Positions 1 to 12,738 of a stretch of DNA of 64,000 nucleotides are shown piece after piece. The notes under the pieces were generated by a model. It ran no database searches. It was not told where the DNA came from and saw only the letters and a list, made by a program, of their open reading frames with translations. The translations under genes and the position numbers were made by a program. The stretch covers positions 38,467,054-38,531,053 of the forward strand of contig OY744614.1 of the NCBI GenBank assembly GCA_963556255.1, in the 5' to 3' direction. The stretch comes from Allolobophora icterica (lineage: Eukaryota; Annelida; Clitellata; Crassiclitellata; Lumbricidae). Position 1 is the first letter of the stretch, and each line of letters begins with the position of its first letter.

Positions 1-403
1 CCTGCATTAAGCGTAGCCCGATGCAGGCACACGTTAGCAGACCTACCTACTGAAGCTGCCTACTGATGCTCCCTATTGATGCTGCTAACCATGCCTCAGA
101 GGCCGAATTATAAAAGCAAGTAGGCCTATAGTCGCAAGGACAAACCGTCGACCACGTGGGACTTTTTTCACCGAACCCGTATTTTCACATGGCCAGCTTT
201 ATGTTGCATTCACGAAACAGAGACAACATCAAAGTAGGAACCCATCAAGAAAACTGACCGTCAAGGTCATTTGCTAAATGATGCTCGAATTTTCACTAGC
301 AATATCACTTATAATCAATCATTCCAATAAACAATTCCTTTTCTCTTCCTATCAATCCATTCATTTTCTTTTCAACCCGTCATATCACGGGCAAATACTC
401 CAG
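1..403 (+). mobile_element. Helitron 3' portion (truncated by the window edge)
   Basis: This stretch is the reverse-complement homologue of the Helitron at 11988-12738. It shares the degraded helicase tail region and then a palindrome at 376-391 (CCCGTCATATCACGGG, one mismatched pair). The palindrome is followed by about 12 bases ending CCAG just before a T. Helitrons end in a short hairpin followed by CTRR and insert between A and T, so this reads as a slightly decayed 3' terminus near 403. The 916-bp satellite starts about 25 bp further on. The 5' part lies outside the window. Confidence 0.6.
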
Positions 404-428
404 TGAAACGAATGCTAATAAATGATAT

Positions 429-3400
429 CCAATAAATCTAAATTAAGCCAATGATGATAATCTAATACATATCCAATAAAATATTATGACTAAAAGTCTT
501 GATGTGTAGTACCAAATTGTATTAATTTATGTATCAAAGCATTTATAGGGCCTACATTGTCTTTATTATACCTCTCTATGCGACGATCACGCATAGCCTA
601 CTACAAGTAGTTCGCTACAAACTAAACCCGAGAGAAATTTCATTTTACTAATATAACACACATCGCACAGCATAATATTTTGGTTCCCACGTAACCAAAC
701 ATGTCCAGTCTCAAGATAAAATAAAACTTAGATGTAGGCACCGCATATAGGCAGTATAGCAGTTATGTAAATAAACTTTTCCGTGCCTAATCTATATATT
801 GATCTACTGTACATTACTCTACTTAGTATCGTCCAAGTGCCTGATGATTTCATCAGCAACTTACCTATTTGTTGGATTCGACGCAAGTTCAAATGAAAAC
901 TCAAACGTACCTGCTTCCAGCAGACTTTGAAGACTTGACATTCTGCCAGTCGTTGGCGGCATTCTTCCGTTCGTTGGCGGCATTCTACCAGTCGTTGGTG
1001 GTGCAGATATTGATGCAGGGACAACTCCAGCGTGCCATGGCAGATGCCATAGCAGCCGTGTCTTACCCGACGATGCCAGGAACCGTTACTATCAGAACTA
1101 GACTACATTGGCTTGGACGCGATGCGACGTCAAGACTGACGGATCACACATATCCCAGCCGCCAGATCTGACAGTGACCACTATCAGAACTAGACTAAAA
1201 TGGCTAGGACCAGATGCAACGTCAAGACAAGCGGATCGAACAAGCCCAGCCACCAGATCTGACAGTGACTAACTCCTGACAACTTTTGGCCAAAACGGCC
1301 CTCAGGGCCGATACAGCTGCTGGGCTCTCCAGGCTACCAGGTTGCCAATAAATCTAAATTAAGCCAATGATGATAATCTAATAAATATCTAATAAAATAT
1401 TATGACTAAAAGTCTTGATGTGTAGTACCAAATTGGATTAATTTATGTATCAAAGCATTTATAGGGCCTACATTGTCTTTATTATACTTCTCTATGCGAC
1501 GATCACGCATAGCCTACTACAAGTAGTTCGCTACAAACTAAACCCGAGAGAAATTTCATTTTACTAATATATCACACATCGCACAGCATAATATTTTGGT
1601 TCCCACGTAACCAAACATGTCCAGTCTCAAGGTAAAATAAAACTTAGATGTAGGCACCGCATATAGGCAGAATAGCAGTTATGTAAATAAACCTTTCCGT
1701 GCCTAATCTATATATTGATCTACTGTACATTACTCTACTTAGTATCGTCCAAGTGCCTGACGATTTCATCAGCAACTTGCCTATTTGTTGGATTCGACGC
1801 AAGTTCAAATGAAAACTCAAACGTACCTGCTTCCAGCAGACTTTGAAGACTTGACATTCTGCCAGTCGTTGGCGGCATTCTTCCGTTCGTTGGCGGCATT
1901 CTACCAGTCGTTGGTGGTGCAGATATTGATGCAGGGACAACTCCAGCGTGCCATGGCAGATGCCATAGCAGCCGTGTCTTACCCGACGATGCCAGGAACC
2001 GTTACTATCAGAACTAGACTACATTGGCTTGGACGCGATGCGACGTCAAGACTGACGGATCACACATATCCCAGCCGCCATATCTGACAGTGACCACTAT
2101 CAGAACTAGACTAAAATGGCTAGGACCAGATGCAACGTCAAGACAAGCGGATCGAACAAGCCCAGCCACCAGATCTGACAGTGACTAACTCCTGACAACT
2201 TTTGGCCAAAACGGCCCTCAGGGCCGATACAGCTGCTGGGCTCTCCAGGCTACCAGGTTGCCAATAAATCTAAATTAAGCCAATGATGATAATCTAATAA
2301 ATATCTAATAAAATATTATGACTAAAAGTCTTGATGTGTAGTACCAAATTGGATTAATTTATGTATCAAAGCATTTATAGGGCCTACATTGTCTTTATTA
2401 TACTTCTCTATGCGACGATCACGCATAGCCTACTACAAGTAGTTCGCTACAAACTAAACCCGAGAGAAATTTCATTTTACTAATATAACACACATCGCAC
2501 AGCATAATATTTTGGTTCCCACGTAACCAAACATGTCCAGTCTCAAGGTAAAATAAAACTTAGATGTAGGCACCGCATATAGGCAGAATAGCAGTTATGT
2601 AAATAAACCTTTCCGTGCCTAATCTATATATTGATCTACTGTACATTACTCTACTTAGTATCGTCCAAGTGCCTGATGATTTCATCAGCAACTTGCCTAT
2701 TTGTTGGATTCGACGCAAGTTCAAATGAAAACTCAAACGTACCTGCTTCCAGCAGACTTTGAAGACTTGACATTCTGCCAGTCGTTGGCGGCATTCTTCC
2801 GTTCGTTGGCGGCATTCTACCAGTCGTTGGTGGTGCAGATATTGATGCAGGGACAACTCCAGCGTGCCATGGCAGATGCCATAGCAGCCGTGTCTTACCC
2901 GACGATGCCAGGAACCGTTACTATCAGAACTAGACTACATTGGCTTGGACGCGATGCGACGTCAAGACTGACGGATCACACATATCCCAGCCGCCAGATC
3001 TGACAGTGACCACTATCAGAACTAGACTAAAATGGCTAGGACCAGATGCAACGTCAAGACAAGCGGATCGAACAAGCCCAGCCACCAGATCTGACAGTGA
3101 CTAACTCCTGACAACTTTTGGCCAAAACGGCCCTCAGGGCCGATACAGCTGCTGGGCTCTCCAGGCTACCAGGTTGCCAATAAATCTAAATTAAGCCAAT
3201 GATGATAATCTAATAAATATCTAATAAAATATTATGACTAAAAGTCTTGATGTGTAGTACCAAATTGGATTAATTTATGTATCAAAGCATTTATAGGGCC
3301 TACATTGTCTTTATTATACTTCTCTATGCGACGATCACGCATAGCCTACTACAAGTAGTTCGCTACAAACTAAACCCGAGAGAAATTTCATTTTACTAAT

Positions 3401-6400
3401 ATAACACACATCGCACAGCATAATATTTTGGTTCCCACGTAACCAAACATGTCCAGTCTCAAGGTAAAATAAAACTTAGATGTAGGCACCGCATATAGGC
3501 AGAATAGCAGTTATGTAAATAAACCTTTCCGTGCCTAATCTATATATTGATCTACTGTACATTACTCTACTTAGTATCGTCCAAGTGCCTGACGATTTCA
3601 TCAGCAACTTGCCTATTTGTTGGATTCGACGCAAGTTCAAATGAAAACTCAAACGTACCTGCTTCCAGCAGACTTTGAAGACTTGACATTCTGCCAGTCG
3701 TTGGCGGCATTCTTCCGTTCGTTGGCGGCATTCTACCAGTCGTTGGTGGTGCAGATATTGATGCAGGGACAACTCCAGCGTGCCATGGCAGATGCCATAG
3801 CAGCCGTGTCTTACCCGACGATGCCAGGAACCGTTACTATCAGAACTAGACTACATTGGCTTGGACGCGATGCGACGTCAAGACTGACGGATCACACATA
3901 TCCCAGCCGCCAGATCTGACAGTGACCACTATCAGAACTAGACTAAAATGGCTAGGACCAGATGCAACGTCAAGACAAGCGGATCGAACAAGCCCAGCCA
4001 CCAGATCTGACAGTGACTAACTCCTGACAACTTTTGGCCAAAACGGCCCTCAGGGCCGATACAGCTGCTGGGCTCTCCAGGCTACCAGGTTGCCAATAAA
4101 TCTAAATTAAGCCAATGATGATAATCTAATAAATATCTAATAAAATATTATGACTAAAAGTCTTGATGTGTAGTACCAAATTGGATTAATTTATGTATCA
4201 AAGCATTTATAGGGCCTACATTGTCTTTATTATACTTCTCTATGCGACGATCACGCATAGCCTACTACAAGTAGTTCGCTACAAACTAAACCCGAGAGAA
4301 ATTTCATTTTACTAATATAACACACATCGCACAGCATAATATTTTGGTTCCCACGTAACCAAACATGTCCAGTCTCAAGGTAAAATAAAACTTAGATGTA
4401 GGCACCGCATATAGGCAGAATAGCAGTTATGTAAATAAACCTTTCCGTGCCTAATCTATATATTGATCTACTGTACATTACTCTACTTAGTATCGTCCAA
4501 GTGCCTGACGATTTCATCAGCAACTTGCCTATTTGTTGGATTCGACGCAAGTTCAAATGAAAACTCAAACGTACCTGCTTCCAGCAGACTTTGAAGACTT
4601 GACATTCTGCCAGTCGTTGGCGGCATTCTTCCGTTCGTTGGCGGCATTCTACCAGTCGTTGGTGGTGCAGATATTGATGCAGGGACAACTCCAGCGTGCC
4701 ATGGCAGATGCCATAGCAGCCGTGTCTTACCCGACGATGCCAGGAACCGTTACTATCAGAACTAGACTACATTGGCTTGGACGCGATGCGACGTCAAGAC
4801 TGACGGATCACACATATCCCAGCCGCCAGATCTGACAGTGACCACTATCAGAACTAGACTAAAATGGCTAGGACCAGATGCAACGTCAAGACAAGCGGAT
4901 CGAACAAGCCCAGCCACCAGATCTGACAGTGACTAACTCCTGACAACTTTTGGCCAAAACGGCCCTCAGGGCCGATACAGCTGCTGGGCTCTCCAGGCTA
5001 CCAGGTTGCCAATAAATCTAAATTAAGCCAATGATGATAATCTAATAAATATCTAATAAAATATTATGACTAAAAGTCTTGATGTGTAGTACCAAATTGG
5101 ATTAATTTATGTATCAAAGCATTTATAGGGCCTACATTGTCTTTATTATACTTCTCTATGCGACGATCACGCATAGCCTACTACAAGTAGTTCGCTACAA
5201 ACTAAACCCGAGAGAAATTTCATTTTACTAATATAACACACATCGCACAGCATAATATTTTGGTTCCCACGTAACCAAACATGTCCAGTCTCAAGGTAAA
5301 ATAAAACTTAGATGTAGGCACCGCATATAGGCAGAATAGCAGTTATGTAAATAAACCTTTCCGTGCCTAATCTATATATTGATCTACTGTACATTACTCT
5401 ACTTAGTATCGTCCAAGTGCGTGACGATTTCATCAGCAACTTGCCTATTTGTTGGATTCGACGCAAGTTCAAATGAAAACTCAAACGTACCTGCTTCCAG
5501 CAGACTTTGAAGACTTGACATTCTGCCAGTCGTTGGCGGCATTCTTCCGTTCGTTGGCGGCATTCTACCAGTCGTTGGTGGTGCAGATATTGATGCAGGG
5601 ACAACTCCAGCGTGCCATGGCAGATGCCATAGCAGCCGTGTCTTACCCGACGATGCCAGGAACCGTTACTATCAGAACTAGACTACATTGGCTTGGACGC
5701 GATGCGACGTCAAGACTGACGGATCACACATATCCCAGCCGCCAGATCTGACAGTGACCACTATCAGAACTAGACTAAAATGGCTAGGACCAGATGCAAC
5801 GTCAAGACAAGCGGATCGAACAAGCCCAGCCACCAGATCTGACAGTGACTAACTCCTGACAACTTTTGGCCAAAACGGCCCTCAGGGCCGATACAGCTGC
5901 TGGGCTCTCCAGGCTACCAGGTTGCCAATAAATCTAAATTAAGCCAATGATGATAATCTAATAAATATCTAATAAAATATTATGACTAAAAGTCTTGATG
6001 TGTAGTACCAAATTGGATTAATTTATGTATCAAAGCATTTATAGGGCCTACATTGTCTTTATTATACTTCTCTATGCGACGATCACGCATAGCCTACTAC
6101 AAGTAGTTCGCTACAAACTAAACCCGAGAGAAATTTCATTTTACTAATATAACACACATCGCACAGCATAATATTTTGGTTCCCACGTAACCAAACATGT
6201 CCAGTCTCAAGGTAAAATAAAACTTAGATGTAGGCACCGCATATAGGCAGAATAGCAGTTATGTAAATAAACCTTTCCGTGCCTAATCTATATATTGATC
6301 TACTGTACATTACTCTACTTAGTATCGTCCAAGTGCCTGACGATTTCATCAGCAACTTGCCTATTTGTTGGATTCGACGCAAGTTCAAATGAAAACTCAA

Positions 6401-7995
6401 ACGTACCTGCTTCCAGCAGACTTTGAAGACTTGACATTCTGCCAGTCGTTGGCGGCATTCTTCCGTTCGTTGGCGGCATTCTACCAGTCGTTGGTGGTGC
6501 AGATAAACCTTTCCGTGCCTAATCTATATATTGATCTACTGTACATTACTCTACTTAGTATCGTCCAAGTGCCTGATGATTTCATCAGCAACTTACCTAT
6601 TTGTTGGATTCGACGCAAGTTCAAATGAAAACTCACACGTACCTGCTTCCAGCAGACTTTGAAGACTTGACATTCTGCCAGTCGTTGGCGGCATTCTTCC
6701 GTTCGTTGGCGGCATTCTACCAGTCGTTGGCGGTGCAGATATTGATGCAGGAACAACTCCAGCGTGCCATGGCAGATGCCATAGCAGCCGTGTCTTACCC
6801 GACGATGCCAGGAACCGTTACTATCAGAACTAGACTACATTGGCTTGGACGCGATGCGACGTCAAGACTGACGGATCACACATATCCCAGCCGCCAGATC
6901 TGACAGTGACCACTATCAGAACTAGACTAAAATGGCTAGGACCAGATGCAACGTCAAGACAAGCGGATCGAACAAGCCCAGCCACCAGATCTGACAGTGA
7001 CTAACTCCTGACAACTTTTGGCCAAAACGGCCCTCAGGGCCGATACAGCTGCTGGGCTCTCCAGGCTACCAGGTTGCCAATAAATCTAAATTAAGCCAAT
7101 GATGATAATCTAATAAATATCTAATAAAATATTATGACTAAAAGTCTTGATGTGTAGTACCAAATTGGATTAATTTATGTATCAAAGCATTTATAGGGCC
7201 TACATTGTCTTTATTATACCTCTCTATGCGACGATCACGCATAGCCTACTACAAGTAGTTCGCTACAAACTAAACCCGAGAGAAATTTCATTTTACTAAT
7301 ATAACACACATCGCACAGCATAATATTTTGGTTCCCACGTAACCAAACATGTCCAGTCTCAAGATAAAATAAAACTTAGATGTAGGCACCGCATATAGGC
7401 AGAATAGCAGTTATGTAAATAAACCTTTCCGTGCCTAATCTATATATTGATCTACTGTACATTACTCTACTTAGTATCGTCCAAGTGCCTGACGATTTCA
7501 TCAGCAACTTGCCTATTTGTTGGATTCGACGCAAGTTCAAATGAAAACTCAAACGTACCTGCTTCCAGCAGACTTTGAAGACTTGACATTCTGCCAGTCG
7601 TTGGCGGCATTCTTCCGTTCGTTGGCGGCATTCTACCAGTCGTTGGCGGTGCAGATATTGATGCAGGGACAACTCCAGCGTGCCATGGCAGATGCCATAG
7701 CAGCCGTGTCTTACCCGACGATGCCAGGAACCGTTACTATCAGAACTAGACTACATTGGCTTGGACGCGATGCGACGTCAAGACTGACGGATCACACATA
7801 TCCCAGCCGCCAGATCTGACAGTGACCACTATCAGAACTAGACTAAAATGGCTAGGACCAGATGCAACGTCAAGACAAGCGGATCGAACAAGCCCAGCCA
7901 CCAGATCTGACAGTGACTAACTCCTGACAACGTTTGGCCAAAACGGCCCTCAGGGCCGATACAGCTGCTGGGCTCTCCAGGCTACCAGGTTGCCA
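429..7995. repeat. Satellite array of 916-bp monomers, eight units
   Basis: Monomers begin at 429, 1345, 2261, 3177, 4093, 5009, 5925 and 7077, so the period is exactly 916 bp apart from one unit. The unit at 5925-7076 is 1152 bp because a 236-bp segment (about 6269-6504) is duplicated in tandem. Monomers differ by only a few scattered bases, which indicates recent amplification or homogenisation. Each unit contains three near-copies of an 18-bp motif around TCGTTGGCGGCATTC, two copies of an about 90-bp subrepeat ending GATCTGACAGTGAC, and a GC-rich palindromic patch (GGCCAAAACGGCC, then GGCCCTCAGGGCC). Short opposing ORFs of about 100 codons recur in each monomer, but they overlap each other on both strands and resemble no known protein, so I do not call them genes. 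Confidence 0.95.
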
Positions 7996-9384
7996 GGCTA
8001 CCAGGATGGACGGTGCCAAAACTGCCGGAGTTCTCTGGCCTGTGTAATTTATCGACATGGCGAAGTTGCATGCATTTATATAGCGCCTTACTCAAGTAGC
8101 TTTTAGTCGATTAAACATCGCAAGGAATGTAATGTCTAGGTCTAAAAACGCAGACTGGTATTTTTCCCAGGTGATGCAACCGTTATCTGGCTTTCTGAAG
8201 CCCAAAATAATCGTCGATCGAAGGCAGCGGTCTTAGATTTAAGATATTATATTTCAAGAAGAAGTGAAGACGGCGTCTGAGGTTTAGTACCTTCGAGGAC
8301 AGTTACATGTAGGGCCTACGGCTTGCGAGTTATACTAGGCTATGTGACAATGCAAGAACGTCCGAAATAATTGTCGATCTTGCTATGGCATGAAAATGCT
8401 TCAGTGTAGCCTAATGGTGTCCTTTTACCACACAAGACCTGCTTATCTATGAGTATACGTATAATTATGCAGTTGAGTTTGACTGTTCTATTAGGTGTTG
8501 ATGTTTAGTATATTGTGGTAATTTAGACTGTTAAAGTTATTAATCAAACCAGCATCCAAACCGTCATCCAGAGTGATACAATTATTATCTTAGGTGAGGG
8601 TATATATTTATTGATTCGAGATTATGGATGTCGATGTGTAAGATTCTGATTGGATGGATCCGAACGGAGTAGTGAAAAACTGTCGTCTGCTCGGATGAGA
8701 AAGATTGTGAGTTGGACTCTTGACTACTTGGTAGCGACTAGCGAGACGCCGTGAGAAACAGTGCAAATCCATCCATGCACTCCGGGTCTTTCGAAAGAAT
8801 CGAATTAGATCTGTCGTTTAGTAGCTGATGTGAGGACGGAATAGTGAATAAATCTGTTGGAACTTTTAGCGTTTTCGAACGGTCGAGGGTGAGTCATTCT
8901 ACCGTGAAGACGGTAGGTGTAGTAGCTTCAAGGACAGTTGCATGTACGGATTGCGAGTTGTACGAAGTGACAGTGACAAAAACGTGCGAAATAATCGTCG
9001 ATCGAAGGCAGCGATCTCAGATCTGGGATATTATATTTCAACAAGTGAAAGTTGAACTGAACTTTCAACCAAGAAACGATGGTAAAGTTCGAATGTAGAA
9101 CGCCAAAGTTCTACGAGCAGTGCGAATTGCGAAGAGACATTCTTACGGGCAACCCAAGTACGAGTCACCGGCAAGAATCGAGTTGGGGGAGGTTAGCAGA
9201 GGTAAATAATAATTATAGTTAAATAATAGTTAATCGCAAGATGCTGGATTGGCAGTGATAATCAACGATTCTGTCAGTTAGCAATTTATATACAGAACAT
9301 CAATCACATGATTGTGTAATTATCATGCGTTATTCTCATATATATTAATAATTAAACTGAAAGTAATTGACATTTATTACTAGA
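7996..9384. other. Non-coding stretch with an internal diverged duplication
   Basis: I recognise no gene here. The segment around 8205-8260 (AATCGTCGATCGAAGGCAG and following bases) recurs diverged at about 8988-9045, with a weaker third match near 8365, so part of this interval is duplicated. The bases TTTATATAGCGCCTT near 8075 match the 3' tail type of the LINE fragments seen elsewhere in the window. Confidence 0.4.
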
Positions 9385-10297
9385 TTACGCATTTTGTATT
9401 GTATTGTATTGTATTGTATTTGGATATTTATAAAGCGCTTCTAGCGGGAGGGCCATTCAGAAGCGCTCCCAGTGCGAGAGACCCCGAGAGAAAAAACAAG
9501 TTTTAAGAAACTTAAAAGAGGAAGAGACGTTACCTGAGAGAATATTGTATTGTATTGTATTGTATTGTATTCGGATATTTATAAAGCGCTTCTAGCGGGA
9601 GGGCCATTCAGAAGCGCTCCCAGTGCGATAGACCCCGAGAGAAAAAGCAAGTTTTAAGAAAGGTAAAAGAGGAAGAGACGCTACCTGAGAGAATAGAAGA
9701 ACGAACAAACGGAGGAAGCCCATTCCAAAGAGCAGGGCCAATGGAAGCAAACGACCTAGATTGAGCCAGTGAAGTCCTGACACGGGGAACGAGGAGGTCC
9801 AAACGGTCAGATGAACGAAGAGGACGAAGAGAAGCCGCAGAGTGAGGGCGATGAAATAAGTCACATAAATATTTTGGAGCGAAACCAAGCTGAGCCTTAG
9901 AGACAAGGATGAGGACCTTAAATTGGATGCGGGCAGAAAGCGGGAGCCAGTGGAGTTCTTCTGCCATAAAGGTGGTGATATGAGAGAATCGAGGAAGACG
10001 GGCAATTAATCTAGCAGCAGCATTGAGAACGGACTGAAGAGGAGCAAGACGGACTTTGGGAAGACCAATGAGGAGGGAATTGCAGTAGTCAAGTCTAGAG
10101 CAGACAAATGCATGGACAATTGAAGTGAAAATTGGAGATGACAGAGAGCGACGGATAGCTCTAAGGCGCCTTAGGTGAAAATAGGAAGTGCGAGTGAGTT
10201 TGAATAGAAGAACGAACGTACGGAGGAAGCTCATTCCAAAGAGCAGGGCCAATGGAGGCAAAAGACCTAGATTGAGCCAGAGAAGTCCTGACACTTT
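9385..10297 (-). mobile_element. Chimeric 3' fragments of a non-LTR retrotransposon (CR1/Jockey-like)
   Basis: The minus-strand frame over 9608-10294 encodes the C-terminal end of a non-LTR reverse transcriptase. Visible family hallmarks are SRLDYCNSLL, LHWLPLSARI and ALWNGLPPFVR. It is followed by a 3' UTR with a stem (AGAAGCGCT / AGCGCTTCT) and an (ATACA)n tail. The unit is a patchwork: 9385-9545 is a short 3'-end copy, 9546-10200 a longer copy, and 10203-10297 repeats about 95 bp of the 9695-9785 coding part. All three read in the same orientation. The catalytic reverse transcriptase domain and endonuclease are absent, so the element is dead. Clade assignment is from motif style only. Confidence 0.8.
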
Positions 10298-10324
10298 TAT
10301 TGCTATATGCTAAAGATGGGGGCA

Positions 10325-10440
10325 ATTAAACTCAAGTAGCGGGTAATCATAATCTCCAAACTTCTAAAACGCCGGTCGAAGGTCAAGCTCAGGGCTGCAG
10401 CCTATTCAAGAGCGCTGGGTATACGATCAAATACCAGGTT
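10325..10440 (-). mobile_element. SINE 3'-body fragment
   Basis: This segment matches the body of the tRNA-derived SINE at 50830-51030 (shared words include GTAATCATAATCTCCAAA, AAAACGCC and GAGCGCTGG) but lacks the tRNA-like head. It lies directly downstream of the LINE patchwork. Confidence 0.5.
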
Positions 10441-10879
10441 TACGCGCAACATTCAGTAATGACTAGAGTATACAAAGAGTAAACCTCAGAGGCATAATCG
10501 TGTGGGCTATCCATAAAATCCAACCCTGCCATATTATGGCACCAAGACGGGATCCGCTACAGAGGCTGACAAAGTAGGCCAAAACAAAAGGATGCAGAGA
10601 CACAGGAACTGTAAAATGGTCAGAATTTTTTTACCAAAACTCTGTAGAGCGGCTCTATTGGACAATCCATATTCAACATTACAAGAAATATATTAAATTT
10701 AATTTCGTTTCAATCTTCAACCAGTGTGCGAATCTCCTAATAAGTAACAGTGACGGGTTTGACACACATTGAAATCCAATGACACCCAATGAAACCTAGA
10801 AATGCCTTATGAAACATAATAACACAGTACTCAATTAAACTAAATGAAACTCATGATAATTATCATGGTAAAGAAAGCA

Positions 10880-11580
10880 AAGAAGAAGAAGAGCAGTCCC
10901 TTAAGCTAGGCTTGAGGCAACCATGAGTATAAAGTTAGCGACTTAATTTTCTTATCCTCCGCATATGGGGCGGGTGGCCAGTCTCATCTTCCGAACAATA
11001 GTATACGGTCAATCTACTCATTGATATTTGAGAAGGCTATAGGGACGCAGATGGAGGAGAAATCTTGCACCACATTTCTGCCTTGGCGGGGATCTGAACT
11101 CTAGATCTCTCGATTGACAGTGCGATTATCGTCCGCCACACTAACCCAGAGGCGTGGCTAGGGGATGGGCAGGGGGTACATGTGTCCCCGGGCGCCAAGG
11201 GAAGGGGGCGCCAAAATGAGGTTAATATAAATAAATTTACTCTTAATTTTGATGCAGTTTTAACTAATTTATCCCAAATAAATTTATAAGATTTAATTTT
11301 GGCGCCCCAAATATATCCAATTATATCCTCATTACTTACAAACCAGTTCTTATGTATGATATTGGCGCCCCATTGAGCACCAAGTGGCAACATGCATGCA
11401 CTATCTGTATTTTTCATATTTTATTTCATTAATTTTTTTTAAAATTGCCATTCGATTATTTGGAAAATGTGAAATAGTAAAACGGAGGGGGGCGCCAAAT
11501 TCATAGTTCGTCCCCGGGCGAAAAATATCGTAGTTACGCCGCTGCACTAACCCGAGCACGCCCATACAAACTCGAGCATT
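10880..11580 (-). mobile_element. tRNA-derived SINE, split by a hAT MITE
   Basis: Read on the minus strand, a tRNA-like head (GGGTTAGTGTGGCGGAC, then AGTTCAGATCCCCGCC as the B-box region) is followed by a body containing GGCAGAAATGTGGTGCAAG. It ends near AAGGGACTGCTCTTCTTC. The same body occurs at 18180-18460 and 28620-29190, and a short end fragment lies near 57030-57090. The MITE at 11147-11544 interrupts the head at CACTAACC. Confidence 0.65.
11147..11544. mobile_element. hAT-type MITE, 398 bp, TSD CACTAACC
   Basis: The ends are CAGAGGCGTGGCTAGG and CGTAGTTACGCCGCTG, an imperfect terminal inverted repeat. The 8-bp duplication CACTAACC lies at 11139-11146 and 11545-11552 and matches perfectly. 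The interior has mirrored GGCGCC-rich sub-ends (GGGCGCCAAGGG and GGGGGGCGCCAAAT) and no ORF. An 8-bp duplication with CA...TG ends is the hAT superfamily signature. Confidence 0.88.
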
Positions 11581-11987
11581 AAACGTCATAATTCCGGCTG
11601 AAATAAACATGCATTTTAATACACAATGGCAGAATAACGATTTGGCACATGCATATAAATCCTGATCCTGAGTCTGATTTATATAGGGGCCTACTGTCCC
11701 TGACTCAGCTACTCAGTGGGCCCTATATCGTCAAATTGGCCCAGGATTTCTGATGCTCTAGAGCACCCGCTCTACTGGATTCATTGCAAATTTTCATACA
11801 AACTCAAACTCAGGCCTACCTGCATCTATCTGCGAGTCGATCAACTGCATATTCGATGTCTCTCCTTGTTCGAGTTGTGTTTCATCGAGTGAAGACATCC
11901 GTTCTGCCAGACAGAATTTCACGGGCGACACATCCGGTCGTCGCCAATTTTCACCCATAGATTTCTTTTCTACCAATATAACACACA

Positions 11988-12738
11988 CTAGGGTATTTGC
12001 CCGTCATATGACGGGTTGAAAAAGAAAATGAATGGATTGATAGGAAGGGAAAAGAAATTGGAATGCTTGATTATTTGACATTGCTAGTGAAAATTCGAGC
12101 ATCATTCAGCAAATGACCTTGACGGTCAGTTTTGTTGATGTTGTCTTTGTTTTGTGAACGCGACAATGCAGCATAAAGCTCGTTACGTGAAAATACGGGT
12201 TCGGTGAAAAAAGTCCGCGCGATCGAAGGTTTGTCTTTGCGAACATACTCGCTTTTATAATACGGCCTCTGAGGCATGGTTAGCAGCGCCCGGGTGCAGC
12301 ATCAGTGGGGAGCATCAGTAGGCAGCATCAGTAGGGAGGTCTGCAAACGGCCTCCGAGGCATGGTTAGCAGCGCACATGTGCCTGCATTGGGCGAAACCC
12401 GGTGCAGGCCTTATAGGCAGCATCAGTAGTAAGGTCTGCGAACAGCCTCTGAGGCATGGTTAACAGAACCCGTGTGCCTGCTTCAGGCTTCGCCCGATGC
12501 AGGGACACGGGTTCTGCTAACCATGGAGAATGTAACTGTATGGAATGTATACAGGCATCAGTTACATTCCATACATTCCAAAGCGCAGCGCCCCGTGTGT
12601 CTGCATCGGGCGAAGCAGGCAGACAGGCTCTGCGCTTAGGCAGCGTCAGTTACATTCCATACAATCCAGAGCGTTTATCGTAGGACACGTAGATTTGGGA
12701 AACTAGAGATTATTATTTTTTTTTACCCGAGGTAGAGA
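11988..12738 (-). mobile_element. Truncated Helitron with 3' hairpin and helicase C-terminal remnant
   Basis: On the minus strand the element begins TCTCTACCTCGGGT after an A and ends in CTAG before a T. Its 3' end carries a perfect palindrome CCCGTCATATGACGGG (12000-12015) followed 8 bases later by CTAG. These are the TC start, hairpin and CTRR end known for Helitrons. The minus-strand frame at 12071-12277 contains EPVFSRNELYAALSRSQNKD and a RIFTSNV end. These resemble the C-terminal HGQLYVALSR region and the NVVY end of Helitron Pif1-type helicases, with bases lost in between. The interior 12280-12680 is made of imperfect hairpins and repeated GAGGCATGGTTAGCAG motifs. Rep and most of the helicase are missing, so the copy is non-autonomous. 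Confidence 0.75.
12455..12581. repeat. Paired hairpins inside the Helitron
   Basis: The first stem pairs CATGGTTAACAGAACCCGTG (from 12455) with CACGGGTTCTGCTAACCATG (from 12506), with one mismatch. A second stem follows, pairing GGAATGTAACTGTATGGAA (about 12528-12550) with TTACATTCCATACATTCC (about 12563-12581). The two abut one another. Confidence 0.7.

Noticed and set aside
728..7819. Recurring ORFs of about 100 codons on both strands in each satellite monomer
   Set aside because: They overlap each other antisense, recur only because the monomer recurs, and one strand's version begins at a TTG. There is no recognisable domain and the diverged monomer at 11765 does not preserve them.
9592..10005. 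137-codon alternative frame over the LINE fragment
   Set aside because: It is a shadow of the frame that carries the reverse transcriptase C-terminal motifs.
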